Assembly: GCA_030044045.1 (NCBI GenBank) | Contig: JASHWO010000134.1 | Span: forward strand, 1-5,280 | Reading direction: 5' to 3' | DNA: 5,280 nt | DNA from: Acidimicrobiales bacterium | GTDB lineage: Bacteria; Actinomycetota; Acidimicrobiia; Acidimicrobiales; RAAP-2 | In this document: positions 1 to 5,280 of the stretch, one piece after another | Layout of the letters: every line of letters begins with the position of its first letter | How positions within the stretch are numbered: the stretch's first letter is position 1 | Translations under genes and position numbers: made by a program | Notes under the pieces: generated by a model | Told to the model about the DNA's origin: nothing | The model's database searches: none | What the model saw: only the letters and a program-made list of their open reading frames with translations

Positions 1-271
1 CAGCCCCATGGCGAGCGCCGCCCAGGCCACCCTGGTGGCCGTGGAAGCCCTGGGTGCCAGGGTGCCGTACTACCTGACATCGGTGGAACGCACCTCCACC
101 CACCCAGGTTCCCCTGTCGTGGTGGCGCTGGCCGCCCGGCAGGGGGCCGATCGCCCCCAGGACGAGCGCCGGGTGGGCGTGGCCCCGGGCGGGGACGAGG
201 TGGAGGCGGCGAGCCGGGCCACCCTGGCTGCCCTGAACCGCCATCTCTCCCGGACATCGGGCGATCGATGA
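1..271 (+). CDS. Unrecognised protein, C-terminal part (5' end outside window)
   Basis: This frame is open from the window edge to a TGA at 269-271. The first ATG is at 8-10, but only seven bases precede it and the reading frame continues to the edge, so I treat the gene as 5'-truncated. The visible ~87 residues read as helix (AQATLVAVEALGAR), strand (VPYYLTSVERTS), strand (SPVVVALAARQ), strand (RRVGVAP) and helix (EVEAASRATLAALNRHL). This would suit a small alpha/beta regulatory or dimerisation domain (ACT-like or LeuA-dimer-like), but that is a guess from the pattern and I do not recognise the family. There is no signal peptide or membrane segment in the visible part. Codon use is high-GC3 like its neighbours. 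The stop overlaps the start of the next gene by four bases (ATGA), so the two are very likely cotranscribed and translationally coupled. Confidence 0.6.
   Translation, partial: SPMASAAQATLVAVEALGARVPYYLTSVERTSTHPGSPVVVALAARQGADRPQDERRVGVAPGGDEVEAASRATLAALNRHLSRTSGDR
268..271 (+). promoter_or_regulatory. ATGA stop-start overlap (translational coupling)
   Basis: The ATG at 268-270 opens the 950-residue gene and the TGA at 269-271 closes the upstream one. No good Shine-Dalgarno sequence lies just upstream (the preceding bases are CATCGGGCGATCG), so initiation probably relies on ribosomes that finish the upstream frame. This supports ATG 268 as the real start and predicts matched expression of the two proteins. 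Confidence 0.7.
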
Positions 272-3120
272 CCACCAGCCCGGTGGCCGCCGTCTCCGGC
301 AGCCACTACCGGTACGGCTCCAGCTTCGTCGACCCGACCTCCGGCCTCCGCTGGGAGGCCCACCACCCGGCCACCCGCCCCGACCGCTGGCAGGAGTACC
401 TCGACGGCGCAGTCCGCGAGTACGAGCGCTACGGGCTGGCCGAGCTCATCGACCGCGAGGCCCTGCACCGGGCCGACGGGGTGTCGGTGTTCTTCGTGGG
501 CCTCGGCGGCGACGGCCGGATCGCCGCCGGGTTCCGGTGCCACGGGCCGCTCGACGACGTCGCCGCCTCGCGGGCCCTGTCGGAGATGGCCACCTCGCCC
601 GAGGCGCCCCGGCTGATCGAGTTCGTGCGCGAGGCCGTCCCGCACGGAGTGATCGAGATCAAGGGCGCCTGGCGGTCGGCCAGCGGGAACGGGACCCACG
701 TGGTGGCCGACGCCATCGTCCGCTGCATCATCCACGCCCTCCAGTGGCTGGGGGCCGAGGTGGCGCTGGCCGCCGTGCGCGAAGGGCTCCAGCCCCTGGC
801 CACCCTGACCGGCGCCCGGCGGGTGGGCACCGAGGGCTCCGCCTTCCCCAGCGAGGAGTACCGCACGATCCTCATGGCCTGGTACCGCTCGGACTTCGGC
901 CCGCGCGTCCGCCCCGACCAGGCCACCCTCATCCGGGCCGAGAGCGAGCAGCTCCGGGCGGGCCCGCCAGCAGGGACCGAGGTGGGGTGGCGCCCGGTGG
1001 TGCTCGACGCCCGCCGCCGGTCGGACCGGCAGATCCTGGCCAACCTGCGGGCCGACCCCGCGGTCGACGTGGTGGAGGTGGCCGCCCGCCAACGCCGGGA
1101 GCTGCGGCAGATCCTCCCCGCCCCCGGCCCCGAGCTGCTCGACGAGCCGACCCGGCACGTCTACTACCCATGGCGCCGGGTGGTCGTGCACATGCTCGGG
1201 CCACGCGCCTTCCCGGTGGTCCGCCTGGACCGGAACCGGAACCGGATCACCGGCGCCGAGCAGGACCGGCTGCGGGCCCGACGGGTGGGCGTGGTGGGGC
1301 TCAGCGCCGGCCACGCCGTCGCCACCACGCTGGCGCTGGGGGGCCTCTGCGGGGAGCTGCGGCTGGCCGACTTCGACCACGTCGAGCTGACCAACATGAA
1401 CCGGCTGCCGGCCGCCGTGTTCGAGATCGGGATCAACAAGGCGGTGCTGTGCGCCCGCCGGGTGGCCGAGGTCGACCCGTACCTCCCGGTCCACGTCTAC
1501 CCGGGTGGGCTCGACGGGGGCAGCGTGGAGGCCTTCGTCGCCGGGGTCGACGTCCTGGTGGAGGAGTGTGACGCCATCGACATGAAGCTGCTGGTGCGCG
1601 AGGTGGCCCGCCGGCACCGGATCCCGGTGCTCATGGAGACGAGCGACCGCGGCCTGCTCGACGTGGAGCGCTTCGACCGCGAGCCGGACCGACCGATCCT
1701 CCACGGCTTGGTCCCCGGCGTCACCGCCGCCAGCCTGGCCGCGCTCCCCGTGGCCGAGAAGCTCCCGTACGTGCTCGACATCGTCGACGCCGGCCAGACC
1801 TCGGCCCGCGGCGCGGCGTCGCTGGCCGAGATCGGCCGGACCCTGTCCACCTGGCCGCAGCTCGCCGGCGATGTGGTCCTGGGCGGCGCCACGGCCGCCG
1901 CCGCCGTGCGGCGCCTGGGGCTCGGAGAGCCGCTGCCCTCGGGACGGGTACGGATCGACGTCGACGCCATGCTCGACACCCTCTCGTCCCCACCGGACCC
2001 CCGGCGCCGGGAGTGGCCGCCACCCCCGCCCGACCCGGTACCGCCGGACGCCGACGAGCCGGTAACGGTCATGGCCCACGCGGCGTCGCTCGCCCCGTCC
2101 GGCGGCAACGCCCAGCCCTGGCGGTTCGTGGCCGGCGCCGGCCACCTGTCGATCGAGCTCGACCGGCGCCGGACCTCGACCATGGACGTGCAGTGGCGGG
2201 GCAGCTACGTGGCCATCGGTGCCGCCCTGTTCAACGCCCGGACGGCGGCAGCGGCCCGGAGCCGGCTCGGTCCGGTGTCGCTGTTCTCGGAGGGCCCACG
2301 GTCCGACGTGGTGGCCACCGTCACGCTGGGTGACGGGAGCGACGCCGAGCTGGCCGCCCTCTACCCCGGCGTGCTGGACCGGCGGACGAACCGACGGCGC
2401 GGGACGCGCCAGCCGCTCGACCTCGACCTGGCCGCCCGGCTGGCTGCCGCTGCCGAGGCCGAGGGTGCCCGGCTCCACCTGGTCACCGGCGACGACGACC
2501 TGGCCGCCCTGGCCGAGGAGCTGGGCCGGTCGGAGCGGGTGCGCTTCCTGACCGAGCGGCTCCACCAGGAGATGATCGGGGAGCTGCGGTGGCCGGGGGA
2601 CGACCTGGCCACCGGGATCGACGTGCGCACGCTGGAGCTGGAGGCGGCGGAGGCGGCGGCCCTGGAGGTAGCGCGCCGGCCCGACGTGATGCGGCTCCTC
2701 GAACAGTGGGACGCCGGCCAGGCGCTCGGCGACAACGCCCGGCGAGCGGTGCACGCCAGCTCGGCAGTGGCCGTGGTGACGGTGCCCGAGGCCAGCCCGG
2801 CCTGCTACGTACGGGGCGGGGCCGCGGTCGAGCGGGTGTGGGTGACGGCGCAGGCGGCAGGACTCAGCGTGCAGCCGGTCTCGCCGGTCCACGTCTTCGC
2901 CGTCGACGACGCCGACTTCGCCATGTTGGGCGGCGAGCGCTGGGCGGCCGAGCTGCAGGCGCAGTCGGCGCGCTTCCGCGAGCTCGTGGACCTGGCGCCC
3001 ACCGAGGCCGTGGCGCTCGTCCTTCGCCTCGACCACGCACCGCCGCCACTGGTACGCAGCCAGCGCCTTCCTCTCGACCAGGTGCTGGCGGTGCGGGAGC
3101 CGGCCGGGTCCACCAGCTGA
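268..3120 (+). CDS. Rv1355c-family fusion: GNAT-like, ThiF/E1-like and nitroreductase-like domains
   Basis: Complete gene of 950 residues. Residues ~28-205 look like a GNAT/N-acyltransferase fold: strand VIEIKGAWRS (129-137), a Gly-rich SGNG loop at 139-142, strand EVALAAV and a closing FPSEEYRTILM. Residues ~299-328 hold YYPWRR and LDRNRNRIT, which I recall as conserved in the Rv1355c family. Residues ~332-555 are a ThiF/MoeB/E1-like Rossmann domain: glycine loop GLSAGH (344-349), LADFD (366-370), ELTNMNR (373-379), NK (390-391), and D435 where MoeB has its catalytic Asp. There is no CxxC zinc pair. A proline-rich linker spans 575-593. Residues ~597-935 are nitroreductase-like: SGGNAQPW (611-618), RRTNRR (705-710) and GGAAVERVWVTAQAAGLSVQP (850-870), the usual FMN-fold signatures. 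The protein appears cytoplasmic. Rv1355c is about 715 residues, so the N-terminal acyltransferase-like part looks extra. Substrate unknown; the 'MoeY' molybdopterin name is not supported by anything here. Confidence 0.85.
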   Translation: MTTSPVAAVSGSHYRYGSSFVDPTSGLRWEAHHPATRPDRWQEYLDGAVREYERYGLAELIDREALHRADGVSVFFVGLGGDGRIAAGFRCHGPLDDVAASRALSEMATSPEAPRLIEFVREAVPHGVIEIKGAWRSASGNGTHVVADAIVRCIIHALQWLGAEVALAAVREGLQPLATLTGARRVGTEGSAFPSEEYRTILMAWYRSDFGPRVRPDQATLIRAESEQLRAGPPAGTEVGWRPVVLDARRRSDRQILANLRADPAVDVVEVAARQRRELRQILPAPGPELLDEPTRHVYYPWRRVVVHMLGPRAFPVVRLDRNRNRITGAEQDRLRARRVGVVGLSAGHAVATTLALGGLCGELRLADFDHVELTNMNRLPAAVFEIGINKAVLCARRVAEVDPYLPVHVYPGGLDGGSVEAFVAGVDVLVEECDAIDMKLLVREVARRHRIPVLMETSDRGLLDVERFDREPDRPILHGLVPGVTAASLAALPVAEKLPYVLDIVDAGQTSARGAASLAEIGRTLSTWPQLAGDVVLGGATAAAAVRRLGLGEPLPSGRVRIDVDAMLDTLSSPPDPRRREWPPPPPDPVPPDADEPVTVMAHAASLAPSGGNAQPWRFVAGAGHLSIELDRRRTSTMDVQWRGSYVAIGAALFNARTAAAARSRLGPVSLFSEGPRSDVVATVTLGDGSDAELAALYPGVLDRRTNRRRGTRQPLDLDLAARLAAAAEAEGARLHLVTGDDDLAALAEELGRSERVRFLTERLHQEMIGELRWPGDDLATGIDVRTLELEAAEAAALEVARRPDVMRLLEQWDAGQALGDNARRAVHASSAVAVVTVPEASPACYVRGGAAVERVWVTAQAAGLSVQPVSPVHVFAVDDADFAMLGGERWAAELQAQSARFRELVDLAPTEAVALVLRLDHAPPPLVRSQRLPLDQVLAVREPAGSTS

Positions 3121-3155
3121 CGCCGGGCCGGGTCGGCCGGCTCCCCGGCCCGGCG
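3121..3155 (+). terminator. GC-rich stem-loop directly after the stop; possible terminator or attenuator
   Basis: CGCCGGGCCGGG (3121-3132) and CCCGGCCCGGCG (3144-3155) are a perfect 12-bp inverted repeat with an 11-base loop. It starts at the first base after the TGA of the upstream gene. All twelve pairs are G-C, so the RNA hairpin would be very stable. No T-run follows (the next bases are a G-run), so it is not a classical intrinsic terminator. Actinobacterial terminators often lack a T-tract, so termination, partial attenuation between the two genes, or 3'-end protection are all possible. Confidence 0.5.
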
Positions 3156-3167
3156 GGGGGCGGGGGC

Positions 3168-3173
3168 TACGAT
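3168..3173 (+). promoter_or_regulatory. Candidate -10 box (TACGAT) of a promoter for the c-di-GMP gene
   Basis: TACGAT fits the TANNNT pattern of actinobacterial housekeeping -10 elements and is one of the few less GC-rich spots in the window, followed by CCGTATTG. Transcription would begin near 3180, giving a leader of about 43 bases before ATG 3223. No convincing -35 hexamer is visible 16-18 bases upstream, because that position falls in the right arm of the hairpin. The promoter is therefore tentative. If it is real, the c-di-GMP enzyme can be expressed apart from the upstream gene, or the hairpin sequence doubles as an operator. Confidence 0.4.
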
Positions 3174-3215
3174 CCGTATTGCGAACCGACCGTCGCGTCG
3201 GCGCAGGCGGCGAAC

Positions 3216-3219
3216 GGAG
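3216..3219 (+). promoter_or_regulatory. Weak ribosome binding site (GGAG) for the GAF-GGDEF-EAL gene
   Basis: GGAG sits only three bases upstream of ATG 3223, closer than the usual five to ten. A second purine-rich stretch, AGGCGG at 3205-3210, is twelve bases away. Neither is ideal. ATG 3223 is still the best start: it is the first ATG, GTG or TTG codon in this frame after the upstream TGA. Confidence 0.4.
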
Positions 3220-3222
3220 ACC

Positions 3223-5280
3223 ATGCCCTACGAGCCCTCAGCCATCGAAGAGCACTTCGGCGAGCTGCTGGCCACCCTCGGCAACGCTGTCAGGGGGGAG
3301 GCGTCGGTGGCCTTCGTGGCCGGCGACGGTCGTGGGAGCTGGACGGCGCCTCGGGACGGCGAGGTGGCGCGGGAGGTGGCCGAGCTCCTACGAGCGCGGC
3401 TGGCCGAGGGCGGGCCGTGGGGACCGGCCCGGGTCGGCCCGGACGCTCGATGGGCAGCCTGGCTGGAGCCGGCCGAGATGCAGGAGTCGGGGTCGGGATC
3501 GGCGGACGGAAGTCGGCCGGTCGGCGCCCTCGGCGTGGCCCGGGAGGCGGGTCCCGACCGGCCCGAGCCGTTCGGGCCGGAGGCAGTCGAGGCCGCCCGG
3601 TCCGTGGCCCGGCTCTGCGCCAGCGCCACTGACATCGCCGACATGACCCGGGCCCTGGAGCACCAGCGGCAGATCGAGGAGCTGGTGTCGCAGATCGCCG
3701 AGCGGCTCATGTCCACCACCAGGGAGACCATGCAGGCCTCGCTCGACTGGACGGTCGAGACGCTGGCCCGATACCTCGAGGCCGACTTCGCCTTCCTCCG
3801 CCGGAACGACCACGTCAACGGCATGAGCGTGCTGTTGTCGGAGTACCCGCACCGCGAGGCCCCCGACCCGGACCCCCTGGCCGTGGTGCCCTTCGACAGC
3901 GACCCGATCTTCGCCGCCTCCCGCGACCTGAAAACCCCGATGGTGGTGCGGTTCCCCGACGAGGAGGACCCCGACTACGCCAAGCGGGTGGAGGAGGCGC
4001 GGGGGGTGGAGACCTTCTCGGTGGCCGGGGTGCCGCTGGTCTACGGCGACGTGACCGAGGGGTGCCTGGCCTTCGTCCGGTTCGCCCGCCTCGACTGGGT
4101 CGAGCACGAGCTCAGCGCGCTGCGCATGGTGGCGTCGCTCCTGGTGCACCTCACCCACCGCCTGGAGATGGCTGAGAACTGGCGGTTGCGAGCGCTCACC
4201 GACGAGCTCACCGGGCTGCCGAACCGGCGGGCCCTCCTGGCCGAGGCCGACCGCCGCCGGCCGTCGCCAACGTCGCCGCTGGAGCTGATCTTCCTGGACC
4301 TCGACCGGTTCAAGGTCATGAACGACTACCTGGGCCACGGGGTGGGCGACAAGGTGCTGGCCACCATCGCCGACCGCATCCGTGACTCGATCCGCCCGAC
4401 CGACTTCGCCGCCCGGCTCGGGGGGGACGAGTTCGTCATCCTGCTGGGGCCGGCCGACGACGGGACCACGGTGGTGGACGTGGCCCGGGAGCTGCTCGAG
4501 GTGATCTCGCGGCCGACGGTGATCGACGGCATGGAGATCGTCCACTCCGGCAGCATCGGGATCGCCGTCTCCGACGAGCCCGGCCACACGGCCGAGGAGC
4601 TGCTGAGCCGGGCCGACATCGCCCTGTACGCCGCCAAGCGGGGGGGGCGGAACCAGCTCGTGGTGTTCGACCGGGTGCTCCAGGACCAGGTGGCGGCCCG
4701 GTCCGACACCGAGCTCATGCTGCGACAGGCCTTCATCGACCAGCAGGGCCTGGCCGAGCACGAGCAGCTGCTCATCTACTACCAGCCCGAGTTCGACATC
4801 GTGGACCAGCGCATCGTGGCGGTGGAGGCCCTGGTGCGCTGGCACCATCCCACCCGGGGGCTGCTCAGTGCCGGCGAGTTCATCCCGGTGGCGGAGGAGA
4901 CCCACCTCATGCCCGAACTCGGTCGGTGGGTGCTCCAGACGTCGTGCGCCCAGATGGCCCGATGGCGGGCCGAGCGCCCGGGTCTGGACGTCGCGTTGCG
5001 GGTCAACATGTCGCCCACCGAGCTGGCGGTGCCCGGGCTCGTCGGCCGGGTGCAGCAGTGCCTGCGCGAGTCGCACCTGCCGCCCGGGGCGCTCTGCCTG
5101 GAGATCACCGAGAACACGGCCATCATCAACGTGGAACAGACGGTGCGGACGCTCCGGGAGCTGTGCTCGCTCGGCGTCCAGCTGGCCATCGACGACTTCG
5201 GCTCCGGGTACAGCTCGATGATCCAGCTGAAGAACCTCCCGGTGAACGTGCTGAAGATCGACCGGGTGTTCGTGGACGGC
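3223..5280 (+). CDS. GAF-GAF-GGDEF-EAL cyclic-di-GMP cyclase/phosphodiesterase (3' end outside window)
   Basis: The frame is open from ATG 3223 to the window edge (686 codons). Residues ~1-136 are a divergent GAF-like domain. Residues ~137-166 form a likely signalling helix (IEELVSQIAERLM), and ~165-315 a second GAF-like domain. GGDEF (~322-486): DELTGLPNRR at 327-336, metal Asp D359, N367, D376, and an intact LGGDEF signature at 399-404. RPTD (391-394) is the RxxD product-inhibition site at the correct distance. EAL (~490 on): YYQPEFD (519-525), EALVRW (535-540), N595, E627, DDFGSGYSS (657-665) and K678; the last catalytic Glu lies past the window. Both making (from two GTP) and breaking c-di-GMP thus look possible. 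The architecture matches M. tuberculosis Rv1354c, whose mycobacterial homologues have been reported as bifunctional. There is no membrane segment, so it is a cytosolic sensor; the GAF ligand is unknown. Gene order after an Rv1355c-like gene matches M. tuberculosis. Confidence 0.93.
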   Translation, partial: MPYEPSAIEEHFGELLATLGNAVRGEASVAFVAGDGRGSWTAPRDGEVAREVAELLRARLAEGGPWGPARVGPDARWAAWLEPAEMQESGSGSADGSRPVGALGVAREAGPDRPEPFGPEAVEAARSVARLCASATDIADMTRALEHQRQIEELVSQIAERLMSTTRETMQASLDWTVETLARYLEADFAFLRRNDHVNGMSVLLSEYPHREAPDPDPLAVVPFDSDPIFAASRDLKTPMVVRFPDEEDPDYAKRVEEARGVETFSVAGVPLVYGDVTEGCLAFVRFARLDWVEHELSALRMVASLLVHLTHRLEMAENWRLRALTDELTGLPNRRALLAEADRRRPSPTSPLELIFLDLDRFKVMNDYLGHGVGDKVLATIADRIRDSIRPTDFAARLGGDEFVILLGPADDGTTVVDVARELLEVISRPTVIDGMEIVHSGSIGIAVSDEPGHTAEELLSRADIALYAAKRGGRNQLVVFDRVLQDQVAARSDTELMLRQAFIDQQGLAEHEQLLIYYQPEFDIVDQRIVAVEALVRWHHPTRGLLSAGEFIPVAEETHLMPELGRWVLQTSCAQMARWRAERPGLDVALRVNMSPTELAVPGLVGRVQQCLRESHLPPGALCLEITENTAIINVEQTVRTLRELCSLGVQLAIDDFGSGYSSMIQLKNLPVNVLKIDRVFVDG

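Noticed and set aside
1229..1246. Tandem GGAACC-type hexamer repeat
   Set aside because: It encodes the DRNRNR part of the LDRNRNRIT motif that I recall as conserved in the family, so protein constraint explains it.
537..1571. Plus-strand 344-codon frame inside the fusion enzyme
   Set aside because: Low-complexity Arg/Gly/Pro/Ala protein lying in an alternative frame of a well-supported gene.
70..3036. 988-codon open frame on the minus strand opposite the fusion enzyme
   Set aside because: Its translation is rich in His, Arg, Gly and Pro with no recognisable motif, while the plus strand holds clear family motifs over the same span. Such long antisense frames are expected where third codon positions are almost all G or C.
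3186..3201. Short CCGAC/GTCGG inverted repeat in the leader of the c-di-GMP gene
   Set aside because: Only five base pairs with a six-base loop; easily found by chance at this GC content and no riboswitch features accompany it.
2589..3632. Plus-strand 347-codon frame bridging the two large genes
   Set aside because: Overlaps the conserved nitroreductase-like end and the start of the c-di-GMP gene in another frame, and its residues are mostly Gly, Arg and Ala. A shadow frame.
3388..5076. 562-codon open frame on the minus strand opposite the GGDEF-EAL gene
   Set aside because: Same composition artefact. The plus strand encodes conserved catalytic motifs throughout this region.
1..5280. tRNA, rRNA, CRISPR, insertion sequence or attachment site
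   Set aside because: I looked for direct or inverted repeats at gene borders, repeat-spacer patterns, transposase motifs and tRNA-like cloverleaf sequence and saw none. The genes are contiguous and co-oriented with little non-coding space.

Overview
The window is very GC-rich and nearly all third codon positions are G or C. All three supported genes lie on the + strand. The base composition, the protein families and the gene order point to an actinobacterium. An Acidimicrobiia-like or other non-Streptomyces lineage is my guess, and no marker gene in the window fixes it.

Layout: (1) Positions 1-271 hold the 3' end of an unrecognised gene whose start lies outside the window. Its stop overlaps the next start in an ATGA. 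(2) Positions 268-3120 hold a complete 950-residue protein. From N to C it reads as a GNAT/N-acyltransferase-like domain, a conserved 'YYPWRR ... LDRNRNRIT' segment, a ThiF/MoeB/E1-like Rossmann domain, a proline-rich linker and a nitroreductase-fold domain. The last two match the architecture of the family of Mycobacterium tuberculosis Rv1355c (annotated there as MoeY, a doubtful name). (3) Positions 3121-3222 are an intergenic gap with a perfect 12-bp inverted repeat directly after the stop and a plausible -10 box (TACGAT). (4) Positions 3223 to the window end hold the first 686 codons of a GAF-GAF-GGDEF-EAL cyclic-di-GMP enzyme like Rv1354c. The cyclase site, its RxxD inhibitory site and all phosphodiesterase residues that fall inside the window are intact.

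How they may work together: from memory, Rv1355c lies directly upstream of Rv1354c in M. tuberculosis, so this pairing looks like conserved gene order. The multi-domain enzyme could make or modify a small molecule or peptide that the GAF domains of the c-di-GMP enzyme sense, or c-di-GMP could control that pathway. This is inference. The combination of an E1-like domain with a nitroreductase recalls the SagC/SagB type of azole-forming enzymes, but no YcaO gene or precursor peptide is visible here. The most unusual object in the window is the three-domain fusion and its coupling to a c-di-GMP switch.
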